Program-made: the position numbers and the translations under genes | Assembly (NCBI GenBank): GCA_900618795.1 | Contig: UYJD01000002.1 | Coordinates: 611,150 to 675,149, forward strand | From: Cyanodermella asteris | Taxonomy: Eukaryota; Ascomycota; Lecanoromycetes; Ostropales; Stictidaceae | Length of the DNA: 64,000 bases | Direction: 5' to 3' | Notes under the pieces: generated by a model | What the model was told of the DNA's origin: nothing | The model's input: only the letters and a program-made list of their open reading frames with translations | Databases searched by the model: none | In this document: positions 43,057 to 54,798 of the stretch, piece by piece | Layout: every line of letters starts with the position of its first letter | Position numbering within the stretch: position 1 is the stretch's first letter

Positions 43057-45397
43057 GGTTATGAGTCTCGTGAAGTGTGATGAATTACAAGTTCAGGATG
43101 TTCACGACACAAAGAAGAAAGGGAAAGAAAGGGAGGGGGATGATTAGACTGAAACATGAGAGAGGGCGAATATTCAAGTGGCACTTGGGCAACTTGTGCA
43201 GGCATGATCAGGCCATGACGTTGGTGACCGGCCGGGACTCCGTTGCGGCTGATGTTAGACCCACCGCTGCTCCTTCGAACCAGACTGTTCATGACCTTTA
43301 TTCAATGGCCGCAAAAAAGGTCCGGTTCAGGAGCTCGGAGGTGGAGCTGTATTATTTTGAGTCTGGCTTCTCCTCCTTGGTTTGCGAGAGAGTCCAGGAA
43401 TTGTCGCCCTCAAGCATCACGTTACATATATATAAAACCCGTTAGATCGCTGATATACCTTGCTTGCGGTCGAAGAAATCGCAGGTTTCAGCAGGGCTGA
43501 GAGCACGTTTTTCGAGCACCAAGTCGTCTTGCAATGACAAGGTGCGCTCGGTGTGGGCCATTCGGCTGCAACAAACTCGATGAGCATCAGCAATATTTTG
43601 GACAAGCTAAAAATACAAACACGGCACATATTGCCGGCTCGTGAGCATGTTGTCTTCGCGATATCCCAGAATAATGAGGGCCCAGTGGATAGGAATAGTC
43701 CAAAGAGTCCAGTTTTTCTGGTTTGAAATGGGCCCGAAGACGTGCATTTACTAGCAGTCGAGCAAAGATGTGCTCCAAGGCCACTCATGAGGAAGATCCG
43801 AGTCGAAAATGACCAGTCTGCGCCCCTCATCGCGACGTAGTCGTCTCCCTGGACATAGAGGTTGACGAGTTTGCCTTGAGCAGTCGCCGATGTCAGAATT
43901 CTTTAGCGAAGCTTCGATCGATCACTAATCTCGCCACAGGCAGAGAGCTGCAGTGGAGCATTTTGCGATTGGTAGCAGCAAATAAGAGGAGATGTATTCC
44001 AAGATCAATCCAGCATAAGTTCCTGCACCCTGGGAGTCCCGGTCTTGGGTTGCGATCAAGTCGCCATGTCGTCGCAGAGCATAGGCTGAAGGTCGACGGT
44101 GCCCTTCACGCGTTTTTATGTTCCGTCACATGTTCTTCCCCCGTGATTTGACCTGCTCTTTGATCTCGTTCATAAAGTGCGAGATAAAACCTTTTTGGGC
44201 AGGATCTGGAGAATCTCAGCAACTGCAAAGCTTCGATGGTGCTGGGGCGTACCATGCTGCTCGAGCCGCGTTCTTTCGATCTCTGGAGGCAACTCTTCTC
44301 CGGTGCGTGCTTTATGTAGTCTTCTATTGGCCTGTCGAGCAAGGCGCACAAAAGTCTGACTCTTCAGTAGCTGGCCCGTCAGCCAGACCTTTATGATAAT
44401 TAGTTTTGGCGACCTTCTGTTGTGTTGCAAGGGCGAGAAGGCAAACCTCAAGGAAGCGGAGCATCAAGTACGAAGAGGTGGCGATTAGCCCTCGGTGGCT
44501 AAAATCATTGCATCAAAAGGGGCAGACGCACAGCAGCGTCGCAGGGGTCTAGCACCCGTTGTCCAAGACAGTAGGAAGGTCTTGCTTGCTCTGTGCTTGT
44601 CCCGGGCCTGAGAGGAAAGAAAGTGGATAGAGAGGGCGCAAGCGGATATGTTTCGCCAGCATGCACTAACAAGTCTCGCTAAAGTCCGGCGCCTCGAGCC
44701 AGGCAAATACCAAGACTCGAGCTCGACCAGCTCACATGTAAACTTGACTCGGGCGCCGAAAAGTTGAGACCTGGCTTCGCAAGCCTTGGATTTGCGATCC
44801 TAGTATTCGAGAATGTGATCACATTTGTAAAGCTAAGCTAGCAAAAGCTGGCAAAGATTCACGGCCAGGCTCGCTCGGTACCTTACCTACAAGAATGTGT
44901 TCGTCAACCTTACCGGCTCAAATAACCGCCATCACTCTATGATACCAGATCGTACACGCGCAACCTGGCTTCTGCATTTGTTGCTGTCTGTCAGGAGTCT
45001 TTACAGCATTTCGACATTAGCTCGTGGCCTTTCGGCAATTCGTACGGAGTTGTAAGTGATACCTGCCCGTGTTTTTGTTGTAGCACTTGTTTGATCGCGT
45101 CACTCTGTAGCTGATGGGTAATGTCCAAAGTACCTGCAGCTGATCAGACCTATCACGCTTCATGACAGACCCTTTCTTTCCCCGTCAAGTTGATTGCTTA
45201 TCCATTCAAGCTGTTTTGATCTCCATCGCCTACCCTGGCCAGGTCCCCCTACAGCATGCCCGACAGTGCTCAGACCTCCATGGAAGCCTTATGAAAGTTG
45301 CAACCTCCGATTTTCTTCGCCTTCAACATTATCGCGATTTCAGGTCGCAAGGCAAAAGCAGCATATCACAGATCGGACTCAGAAACGTTTCGTTATT
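43057..45397. other. 2.3 kb divergent intergenic region
   Basis: This lies between the reductase (minus) and phosphatase (plus) genes. It contains a strong TATATATAAAA at 43427-43437 in plus orientation with no gene assignable to it. Short frames such as minus 43417-43830 and plus 44118-44396 start with ATG but are not convincing. Confidence 0.45.
43427..43437 (+). promoter_or_regulatory. TATA-like element without assigned gene
   Basis: TATATATAAAA followed by CCC. In plus orientation it matches the TATA consensus well. It lies 370 bases upstream of the reductase ATG on the other strand and 2 kb before the next plus gene, so its gene is unclear. Confidence 0.3.
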
Positions 45398-46895
45398 ATG
45401 GCATCACAACTGCAACCTCGACCAACCTACAAGCGTAGCCGATCAGAGCTTTCACGGAGCACCACTCCAGCCTCAGCCGAAAGCGACTCCGAAGAGCTAA
45501 GAACCCACCTCCCAAACTTCCTTCAGCAAACTCAGGCTGGTGAGTTGCGATTATTGGTCTCTTTTCTGTGCTGATCAATGATGCAAGCCCGCGTTCTGTG
45601 GCTGCATTGGTGCCCAAGCTTCGGAGCGTGGCTTCCGCTAACACACGCATGCAGAGATCAAGCGCAAGTTCGAGTACATTCAAGAGCTTGAAGAGGCTCG
45701 ACATGATTCGTTCATGTCAGAGGCAGAGCCAGATCCGGCGCATCCGTGGGCGCAGGAAAACACTCCCGAAACCAATCGCCGAAACCGGTACACAGATATT
45801 ATACCTTGGAAACAACCACGAATACATCTCAAGGTGGCCGATGGACAACTTGATTATATAAATGCATCGCCGATATCGTTATCCCGCTCAGATGGCTCGT
45901 ATGAGCTGCGATTCATCGCCAGTCAGGGCCCGAAGCAGCTCGGAGTCGATCATTTTTGGCAGATGGTCTGGCATAAGTGTGGAGAAGTTGCGGTGGTGGT
46001 GATGCTTACAAAATTGAATGAAGGAACTAGAGAAAAATGCTTCCAGTATTTTCCATCAGCAGACGCTCCAGCTCCACGGCCAATTGTGCCAAGGTCGACA
46101 ACACCAAAACAGAGTGTACCCACAGCAGGACAGACACTGACGACTAAGTCGCCAAACAACGGCTCGCCACGGACGTCGAACACGGATCTGAGCACAGCCA
46201 CTCAACCGTCAATTCCACTAAGACTCACGTCGGACACAGGCGGCGAGGTGCAGGGCAGCGTAACATTGATTGATACGAACTGGGATGAAGCATCCCAGGC
46301 TGCGATTCGGAAGCTTTGCCTTGTCCGAGGCGATGAGCCGAGAATCGTATATCACATATTCTTTTCAGGGTGGCCTGACTTTGGCGTACCCCAGGGCAAA
46401 GATCGGGCGGCTTTACTAAGACTGATCCGTTTGTCGAACGAAAAGAATGACGACCAGCAGGAAAGCAGCCCGCGCATTATTCATTGCAGTGCTGGGGTAG
46501 GCAGAACCGGCACGTTCATGTCGTTGGAGCATTTACTAGGCGAGCTGGATCATGGCGTATACGATGACCCGAAATCACTCGAAACGCACACCTCTAAGTA
46601 CAAGCCGCAGGATGACGACGACGAAATGAAGACATGGCCGGATCCGGTGTTTGACACTGTGGCAAGGCTCCGTGAACAGCGTCCAGTGATGGTCCAGGGT
46701 CTGCCCCAATTTAAGTTCATATACGAGATCTTGTCGGAAGAGTGGCTGAAGCGGAAAAGAAAGCTAATAGACGACCAGAAGGCAATGGCGGAACCGAGTC
46801 CGAAAGCCATAAGGATAGGACAGGGCTTGAAGAAGATGCTGCATCTCGGGCTAAGTAACTCTGTTAAAAGCAACGGCAGCAATCCTCAAGGTTAG
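45398..46895 (+). CDS. Protein tyrosine phosphatase
   Basis: Exons 45398-45539 and 45655-46895; the 115-nt intron starts GTGAGT, has a CGCTAAC branch and ends CATGCAG. The product is 460 residues. A Ser/Thr/Arg-rich N-terminus leads into EIKRKFEYIQELEE. The classical PTP domain then shows NRYTDIIPW, DYINASPI, FIASQGP, HFWQMVWH, the WPDFGVPQ general-acid loop, and the signature HCSAGVGRTG with nucleophile Cys 325. A later Q-loop-type segment PVMVQGLPQFKFIYE completes the fold. An insertion of about 65 residues rich in Pro/Ser/Thr sits between KCFQYFP and the strand before the WPD loop. This resembles fungal PTPs of the Pyp/Ptp1 class that dephosphorylate MAP kinases, though the substrate here is not known. 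The C-terminus is basic (KRKRKLIDDQ), perhaps for localisation. Confidence 0.95.
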
Positions 46896-47248
46896 CATAT
46901 AAGCTATACTCCATTTTGGAAGATATCGTACACTTGGAGCTAAGGCTGATGCCTGCGCAGGCGCACTGGTTCGACAGACATGGGGCCCTTCTGGAATCTT
47001 GGAGCTTGGTATCACTCAGTGGGCGATGTTGGGCGGCCTCACAGGCTGTCTTGTCACGTACTTGATGTTCCCCTGGAGATGAAGCGAGGCAAACACAGCC
47101 GTATGAATCGAAGATTGTACATTTCATGCTGAAGTTCATTCGTACCAGGGGTCATGCTTTTCGCGGCCCGTTGTGGCATTCATCCACGAGCTCGTGGCTC
47201 GTTCTCTCCATCTGAAACCCGTAAACGCCTATGCATCCCTTCCAGCCT
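46896..47248. other. Convergent 3' flanks of phosphatase and eS26
   Basis: About 350 bases between two convergent stop codons. It should hold both 3' UTRs and terminators. No gene seen. Confidence 0.5.
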
Positions 47249-47785
47249 TTACGCGATGACCTTGGCAGCGCCGCCTTGAGGAGGTGTGATCTTCTTTCCA
47301 TCCTTGTTGAACCTGACCCTTGGTGGGGGAGCGCGGTTGCGGCGACCTTCGCGAGAGCGGACACGCACGATCTTGCCGTGGATGGCGCAGGAGACGCAGT
47401 ACTGGAGCTTCAAGTACATCTTGGGGACGGCGTATTCCTGGTAGACTGAGGCGTCCGAGATATCACCTTTCATCGCGAGTTAGCCGTCGTCCAGTCGCCC
47501 GATCGCTTGATCCATTATCGATTATGCCCAAGCCTTCCATCTCTTTCATGGTTATTGCGCAATGAGGCCGACTTACGAATAGCAGCGGACTCAACCATGT
47601 TGCGGATGGTGAATCTCTTGATCGCCTTGTCCTTGGGTGTGCATCTCGAACAGTTGCTGCAACGGATGGGCTTGACGTGGCCGCGGCCGTTCTTGTTGCG
47701 TCCGCTACGATCACATTAGTTCCAGTTCTTCGCTTGACGATTTGTCCTTTGGTGTTGCTCACTTGGACGCGCGCTTCTTGACCAT
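47249..47785 (-). CDS. RPS26: 40S ribosomal protein eS26 (RPS26)
   Basis: Three exons on the minus strand: 47785-47763 (only 23 nt, MVKKRAS plus two bases), 47704-47577 and 47466-47249. The introns are 58 nt (GTGAGC donor, CGTAG acceptor) and 110 nt (GTAAGT donor, GGCTAAC branch, GAAAG acceptor). The spliced product is 122 residues, near yeast S26 (119). Family motifs: [16 protein letters not shown], the zinc-binding cysteines CSNC and [35 protein letters not shown], and [18 protein letters not shown]. eS26 sits at the mRNA exit channel of the small subunit and contacts the Kozak region of mRNA. The early tiny exon is typical of ribosomal protein genes in filamentous fungi. The gene is divergent from the CBS-PB1 gene. 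Confidence 0.97.
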
Positions 47786-48218
47786 GATGAATCTGCTCTT
47801 TGTTAGTGATGCTCGGAAACGTATGTACGGCTGGATCGACTGACCGCTGTATGTGGGCAAAAAGGGTCGAATGGCTTCGTCTTTCTGCTGTCAGAGCTGG
47901 TCTCCTCGTAAAGTCGCTTCCGTCAATGTGCTGCAATGCTTGGCGCGAATTGCTGTCGCAGCCCTAACAGCCGCCGCCCGGCGCGGCAAAACCTCTGCGG
48001 CCGACATATGTGCCAAGATCGGTACTTGCTGGGTCCAAGCTTCCTGTTGTCAGCACGTGTTTACCTCCGCTAGTTTCGTTGCCTCGCCGGCGAACCGGCC
48101 TGAGCTTATCACATTTGGGCTTCTTGGTAGAACCTCACCGCAGCCCCCTTTTGCCCCGTCACGAGCACGAGAACGACCTGCCCGTCCCAAGTATTGTGTC
48201 GGCCGGACGTTTGCAGAA
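47786..48218. promoter_or_regulatory. Shared divergent promoter of RPS26 and the CBS-PB1 gene
   Basis: 433 bases between two start codons pointing away from each other. No coding sequence is needed to explain it. The middle is GC-rich (GCCGCCCGGCGCGGC). Shared control of the two genes is possible but not shown. Confidence 0.45.
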
Positions 48219-50322
48219 ATGTCCAATGTAGGCGGGACATACAGAGGCACGCCGTCCCGCGGGGGCGGACGTGGCCAAATACCTTCCTTCGAGAGCTCGG
48301 GCAGTCCATCGGCTATTCCTCGACCAAGACTCGGAGACCACGCGCCTTCGGGTCTCTCTAGTGAAGCTGCGACCTCCACGCTTTCTGCAAGCCGGGCCAA
48401 GCAGAACAAGCGCGATGAGGTGCGTGTGATCGTCACCAGTCCGTTGCTAGGGATATACTCATCTGATACAGGCAATCCGACAACGACTCAATGCGGATCT
48501 TAGCAAGAAGCGTGGCGGAGCTACCAAGGGACACCGATCAAAGAAAGCTCCCCCGGGAACAGTCCTTGCCTTGAAGCCTAGTCAGGCTTTGACCGTAAAA
48601 CCCAACACCACAGTCTCGGAAGCCTCCCAATTAATGGCTGCTAAGAGGGAAGACTGTGTCCTGGTTACGGATGATGATGATCGGATTGCCGGTATCTTTA
48701 CAGCTAAAGATCTGGCGTTCAGGGCTGTTGGGGCTGGTTTGAAAGCCAGAGAGGTCACAATTGCAGATATCATGACGAAAAATCCTCTCTGTGCACGCAC
48801 CGACACCGGTGCCACCGATGCACTCAACCTCATGGTGCAAAAGGGGTTCAGACATTTGCCAGTCATGGACGAGAATCAGGACATCAGTGGTATCCTCGAC
48901 ATCACAAAATGTTTCTACGACGCAATGGAGAAGCTGGAACGCGCGTACAGTTCCAGCCGGAAACTTTACGAAGCACTGGAGGGCGTTCAGAGCGAGCTCG
49001 GCAGTAGCCAACCTCAGCAGATTATACAATACGTCGAAGCCCTTCGCTCAAAAATGGGAGGCCCGACTCTAGAGACAGTATTGAATGGAGTCCCGCCGAC
49101 CACCGTAAGTGTCAGAACCATGGTCAAGGAGGCTGCCCAGTTGATGAAGGAGAATCACACAACGGCTGTTCTGGTGGAGGATAATGGCAGCATTACCGGC
49201 ATCTTCACAAGCAAGGATGTCGTCCTTCGAGTTATTGCTCCAGGTCTGGATCCGGCTGTCTGCTCGGTTGTTCGTGTGATGACTCCACATCCCGATTTCG
49301 CGCCCATGGATATGAGCATCCAGGCCGCCCTCCGAAAAATGCACGACGGCCATTACCTCAACTTGCCAGTCATGAATGAAGCACAAGAAATTGTTGGTAT
49401 GGTTGATGTGCTGAAACTCACTTATGCCACCCTTGACCAGATTAACAACATGCACGGCGACTCCGAAGGACCAGCATGGAACAAATTCTGGATGTCTCTT
49501 GACAATGAGACAGAGTCAATGATGTCTGGTGAGGGTGGCTCCCACACTCATTCCCACCGTCCCCACACACCAGGGCGCTCCGCAATGACTGGCCATGATG
49601 AGGCGTCCATACGTCCCGGTCTTGCAAGCCTTAGCAGCGTTTTGCCTACCGATTCTGCCTCTCACACAGGTGCCGAAGACAACTCTTCCCAAATTGCCAT
49701 GGAGGACACAACAGAGGCACCCTCTGAAGATGCCCCATTTGCGTTCAAATTCAAAGCACCATCTGGTCGGGTGCACCGCATTCAGGTCGCTGCCTCTTCA
49801 GGTGTTGGCGAGCTCGTGACTTCAGTCTCAGCAAAGCTTGGCAATGAGAGCGAATCGATCGGTGGCTCACCAATGGTGAACGATGGGGTCCTTGGTGCCA
49901 GCGGCTACGCACTCAGCTATCTCGATAACGAGGGCGATACGGTCTCAATCACAACAGACGCAGATCTTCGTGACGCAATCGTGCTTGCCCGCAGATCTCA
50001 CCGCGACAAGGTTGATCTCTTTGTTCACGACCCTGCCCAGCCACCAGTTCCATCAACAACCAATCCGATGCCAGACGCAGCGAAACCGCCGACTCCGCCA
50101 GAGTCTGTCCTGCGTGAGCGAAGACGAGCCATCGAGGATGACGATGATGCCGACGATGAGGAGCCGGTTCCTAGGAGGGACCGCAGAGGCATGCAACATG
50201 CTCAGCAGCCTGAGCAAGTGATTGCTGGTGTGCCGAATGAGCTGCTCTTGCCAGGTGCCATTGCGGCACTGGCTGTGGTAATCGTCGGTGTCTTTGCATT
50301 CAGCAGGGGAAGCAACCGGTAA
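48219..50322 (+). CDS. CBS and PB1 domain protein, tail-anchored (Mug70-like)
   Basis: Exons 48219-48419 and 48472-50322, intron 52 nt (GTGCGT donor, GATACAG acceptor). The product is 683 residues. An Arg/Gly/Ser-rich N-terminus (GGGRGQIPSF) is followed by a basic helix (AIRQRLNADLSKKRGG). Two CBS pairs lie at about residues 103-232 and 270-400, with IAGIFTAKDLAFR, GFRHLPVMDE, ITGIFTSKDVVLR and YLNLPVMNE motifs that should form Bateman modules binding adenine nucleotides. A PB1 domain follows at about 485-575 (FKFKAPSGRVHRI, LSYLDNEGDTVSITTDADL). Then come an acidic/basic linker and a C-terminal hydrophobic helix (about 653-677, LLLPGAIAALAVVIVGVFAF) ending RGSNR, which makes it a probable tail-anchored membrane protein. 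This architecture is that of S. pombe Mug70 and fungal relatives, whose role is unclear. Confidence 0.94.
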
Positions 50323-50549
50323 ACTTTGGTGATCGCCTCCTTCTGAACCGTAGTTCTCCTTGACTGTATTGTATGACATCTTAGATTGGGGCATTTGGTA
50401 CGTTTCTTCCAGTTTGATTTCTCTACATGGCATAGCAGGCTCATTGAAATTAATTCCTCGTTATCTATGCGCGGCCTTTCCTACGTAATATGCCAGCTTG
50501 AGTGTTTGTATCGATAGTATATCATGAATCTTCTACCGGCGGCGCCAGG

Positions 50550-50915
50550 TCATTTAAACATCGAGCCTCTGGAATTATTGGCACCAAGTGCACACTCACC
50601 TAGGTACCAGACATACCATATCAAACGATCGCCCCCCTCTTCCCCCAAAGCTACCGGACCAATGTCAACGGCTGCCTTTGTCAGGATGTTGAAAAGCGGA
50701 ACTCGAAGAACGTAGTGGATCGAATCCCAAATCGCATCGGCATCATTTATCCTCGGAAAAGGCACATCTGAGCCAGGCCTCGGTTTTGCAAGAAAATCAC
50801 ACAGCAGCCCCCAACCCTGCTCAAGGTTCAACTCGAGCGGACGCTCCTTGGGCGCTATCCTCCAGATTACTTCATAATGAGCTTTATACTTGGCTTTTAC
50901 CACGTCACGATACTC
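50550..50915 (-). pseudogene. Orphan C-terminal part of a fungal sulfotransferase-like protein
   Basis: Minus-strand frame of about 121 codons preceded by a GGCTAG that could be a splice acceptor; no ATG fits. The stretch ELNLEQGWGLLCDFL followed by VPFPRIND resembles the C-terminal motif of the fungal P-loop sulfotransferase family (Pfam Sulfotransfer_4), which normally reads GWEPLCxFLGKPVPxxPFPRxN. The preceding YKAHYEVIWRIAPKERP also fits that family. The P-loop N-terminal half (about 180 residues) is not seen in the next kilobase upstream. There is only a short frame ending in RDYFFKDRLEDQH at about 50945-51115, which does not look like a sulfotransferase. It is probably a gene remnant, or the last exon of a gene whose other exons I cannot recognise. 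Confidence 0.5.
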
Positions 50916-51814
50916 CTAGCCGTAGAAGCACACCATCTTACATGGACATGGTCTGGCGGCGAGTATGCTGATCCTCAAGACGATCTTTGAAGAAATAGTC
51001 TCGCTTTACGGCATCAGGCCTCTCGGCTCTGGTAGTCATGATATGAACCTGATGACGAATTGGAAATACAGAGGATGCTAGAATCGTAATCATCAGAACG
51101 CCGAAATGCGTGGGCTAAACGAAAATGTACAAGGTGAACGCAATGGCACTTCCTGATAGCCCTCAAGATAGCCATTAGAGTTCAAGACCAAAGAATCACC
51201 CTGCCTCCACACCGTCGCTCGTGGGTCTCGGATGGCTGTTCGTCATGAATGTGGCATGGCCCGCTCACTCCAATCGTGTTTGTTTCGGATGTGGTTAAAA
51301 TTGCGAGGGCCGAAAAGCTTCAAGTCAGCGAACGCCGAACATCAAGGTCTGTCTGCAGCTTGCATCCGATCTGAGCCATGAAGAGTCCCGAAACAGACTA
51401 TCGTGATGAGTAAGACTACGAGTTGGCGGTTTTGACACCTCAAACCAAGAGGCATGGGAAGTCTGCAGCCATGCGGCTTTTGAGGATTCAGCCAGCCACA
51501 GCGATTCACACACACTGCAGAAGGCAGAGAACCTGCAGCCAGATCGCCCGTACACAACAACTGTCGGACTTCGAAAAATAGAGGTCTAGAGGGGTTTCCT
51601 TGCTCATACTAACACATTGGGGAAGAATTGGAGGAAACAGTGTGAGGGTTTGAATTCCAGCATCTACCACTTCACGCGGGACGCACGCACTTGGTTGTAA
51701 TCACGACGATTCGCAGGCCCCGCTAATCGTAGGCCGACTTTTGGTTTCAACGCCGGACGCCTTGCAGGAACAATTTCTATCTCAGCCCTTTTCTAACAGT
51801 GGGGTATCATGCTC
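50916..51814. other. Intergenic region upstream of the sulfotransferase remnant
   Basis: About 900 bases. A minus frame ending at 50945 (VFPIRHQVHIMTTRAERPD, then RDYFFKDRLEDQH) looks mildly protein-like but cannot be joined cleanly to the remnant. The rest shows nothing. Confidence 0.4.
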
Positions 51815-53290
51815 TCAAAACGCAAGCTCTTTCTTTTGGTTGTCGGGTGTGCAGACCATCTCGTTGGCGTATGCACGATATCGGCTGAGTAGATCGGTAT
51901 GTTTGACTTCTGGCTGAGGACCAAAGTTGAAGTGCGCAACAATCGCTCTCGACTGTATCAGCAAAGCTGCAATCCGTTAGCTCCAAAGGTCCGTATCGGT
52001 CGTCACAAATCGGTACTTACGCTTCTTCAACGCCTTTGTGAACCGCATCGACAGCTCGACCTCGTCATTGCCCGCCCTAGGCATCATCTGGTTGACACTC
52101 CGGCCCCATATCGCCAAGAAGTTGATGTTGTAATACTCGTACTGCTGGTTCCACACGCCATCTCGTGTCCCAAAGTGATACTTGTCCAGCGTGTCATCCT
52201 CGATGTTCTGAAACAACGAGTACTGCTGCTGCGCAGCGATTGCCCAGCTCGTCAGGCCGTTTCCACCCAATTTGAACTCTGCATGCTCAATCGGGGTCTG
52301 CATCAGGGTCGCAGCCTCGTTCTTCAGCGGCAACCACCGATGCCCTTCGTGCGGCGGCCCTCCTTTCTGGCCAACTTTCCAGCCACCGCTCGGACGCCAC
52401 CAGAGGCTAGGGAGGTCGAAATGCTCCGCAGCCTCATCTTCGGGATAGCTCGGCAGCTCACTCGGACGCCATGAATTCACGTTCTTGGGTGGAGGGGCCG
52501 CCATTTCGGGGAGGTAAGGGTGCACCGCTCCTCCATGGTAATGAAGCCAGTTGGTAAAGTCCGAATTTACGATGTTGCCCGCAATGTCATGCGCCTCCGG
52601 GTGATTCATCAGAGTGTGCACCATTTCCGGCACGGCGTCCTCGGACATGAACACGATGTCATCATCGATCTTCAGGTACATCGTCTCGTTGTCGGTTGCG
52701 TAACCCCACATTTCCCCGTAGCTTCCCTCACCTATCTTCACTCTCTTGTACAGCGGCATCTGTTGCACCAGTTCGGCCAGGTATCTTTGGTCTTCGGGGT
52801 TGGCGGTATTCTCGAGGAAGACGACTTCGTCTAGGTAGCCCCCAGTGCTGACGAGATTCTTGCGTAGGTAGCAGTCGAGTACTTCGACGAAGGCGCGGCG
52901 ACCGTAGAAGATTAGGGCGACAATTTTGAAGCCGGCGGGTTTTTGCCATTTTGGGGTAGTGGAGGATATGCTAGTGCTAACATCGATGGTTGTTACGTTC
53001 GTGATGTGTGACACGGCTTTGTGGCCTTCCTTTTGGTTTCCCGGATCATGCTCCTGCTCTTTCCCCGACTCTTGTTCACTGTCTGAGTTGATATCTGTGT
53101 TCCCGCCATGTTCGAAGATCGAATCGTGGTTCCCTAAAGACGAGCTCCCGAATCCTGCTTGTAGTGCGCTGAAGTATGATGATGCATTTGGAGGACTGGT
53201 GATTAAGAAGGCAGCAATAAACAGTAGAACAAATCCGATCAGGACATAAAACCTGCGGTTATTCGTCGATGCGTAACCAGTGGCTTTCAT
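51815..53290 (-). CDS. Type II membrane glycosyltransferase-like protein
   Basis: Exons 53290-52021 and 51966-51815 (minus), intron 54 nt (GTAAGT donor, GCTAAC branch, TTGCAG acceptor). The product is 473 residues. A short cytosolic N-terminus (MKATGYASTNNRR) precedes a signal-anchor helix (about 14-32). An acidic, Ser/Gly-rich stem (about 40-112) leads to the lumenal catalytic region. A DDD motif at 209-211 within LKIDDDIVFM is the likely metal/nucleotide-sugar site. The preceding VALIFYGRR strand and YLDEVVFLENTANPED also fit a GT-A fold. Other features are WLHYHGGAVHPYLPE, WWRPSGGW, and the late HFNFGPQPE, which comes from the second exon. It belongs to a fungal family of uncharacterised Golgi-type glycosyltransferases; the sugar and acceptor are unknown. 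Its promoter faces a 1.5 kb gap. Confidence 0.88.
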
Positions 53291-54798
53291 GATTGATGCT
53301 GGAAACGACGGATCTGACTAGGAGAGAAGTTGCAAGGAGAACATGAGCAAACTTGGATTGCCAGCATCCAAAGCTCCGTGGAAACAAGCGGCTGACTTGT
53401 GAGGACCAAGGACGATCAGGCAGCCAAGGAAGGAACGAGGCTCAATGGACGAAGGTGAATGAGCGAGGGTGAATCCGCGAGGGCAACATGTCGAGTTAGT
53501 TGCCAGCCTCGCACGATCGATCAGTGTTAATCTACCTCCAAGCCTCAGCTACCGACATTGGCAAGGCAACGCTACCATGCGTAGCTGTCATGGCATGATG
53601 CGGCTGAGCAAACTGCACACGACCACATATCTGAACAGGAATAGCCGGCGGTCTGTGTGAGCGGCTCACCTTTCTCGCGTCCCGCCACATCAGACCAGAA
53701 CCCATTGGAGGAGGCGTAAGTTGAGGGGGGAACCATCTCTCCGGCAGATCACGTCTCGGAAGGGGATGGAGGCTGTGGTGCTAGGACTCAGGACGATAAT
53801 GGAATCAATTCTGTCTGGGCAAGGCTTAATGAAACGGGATGTCAGTGGATGAGCATTGGATGGTACGCTAGAGGCTCATCTCTCACTTCCGGTTGTGGAC
53901 CGAGGATTCGGCAGGAGCGTTTGCATCAAGAACGACTCCACAGACACATTTCATCTCACAGGTACATAGCAGACTTGGGAACGAAGCATTGAGAAGCCAT
54001 GCAGCAAAAATCAAAAAGCTTTGAAGATGTCAGCCCAACATTGTTGTCCTCGCGACATCTTCCCGAAGCAGACGACAAGAGGAGAAGCTGCGTATTGTCA
54101 GGAAGCGACAGTTCGTCTGTGTGCGACTAGGCCAGCCACAGCCACGCAGTTTCGGGAATCATCATCTGACAGGCAGCCAATTATAGTAATTCAAGCGAAG
54201 TGAGGAGGCGGAGGGATGATGGATGGGCCCTTGGATTGACACGCAAGACCGTCGGAAGAACGATTATGAAACGCGTCGTGCTTGCGGCCTAAGAGCGTCC
54301 GGGGCAGCCAAAGCACGTGGGCTTAGGGGCTGTTCGCAGTTCATTCCAGCGGGCTCTGGGCGGCGTCACAGCGGTGATCCAGCTGGACAACCCCCTAAAC
54401 TTGGAAACCCCGAAGTTGTCTGACCAGCTGACTGCCGGGGGGGTCCAGAACTGCACGAATTTTCCTCTTGGATTTCGGTCACTTCATCATCACCAATGCC
54501 TCATAGAGCATCTTGTTCTTTCCATCGCAGCTCTATCATGACATGGCGCGGCAAGGTTCATGGTCCTCCGCGTCCGGGCTCTCATGACGCGTCTTTCGTC
54601 TCACCATTCCTGTGCTTGGAAGTATCTCGATGGCCCGCATTCTCGCGCCCATGCATGCTTTGATATGTGCTTGACGGTGCACACAGCTTTCACTGTATAT
54701 CTTATCTTCATTTCATGTCTAACATTCGCTCACACCGCGTCCATATCTCACACTTAGTAGTGTCAAGCAGCATCTTTTTTGTACTCGTGTTACGCTCT
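53291..54798. other. Promoter region of the glycosyltransferase gene and 3' flank of the methyltransferase gene
   Basis: About 1.5 kb with short plus-strand frames only. None is protein-like. Nothing recognised. Confidence 0.45.
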
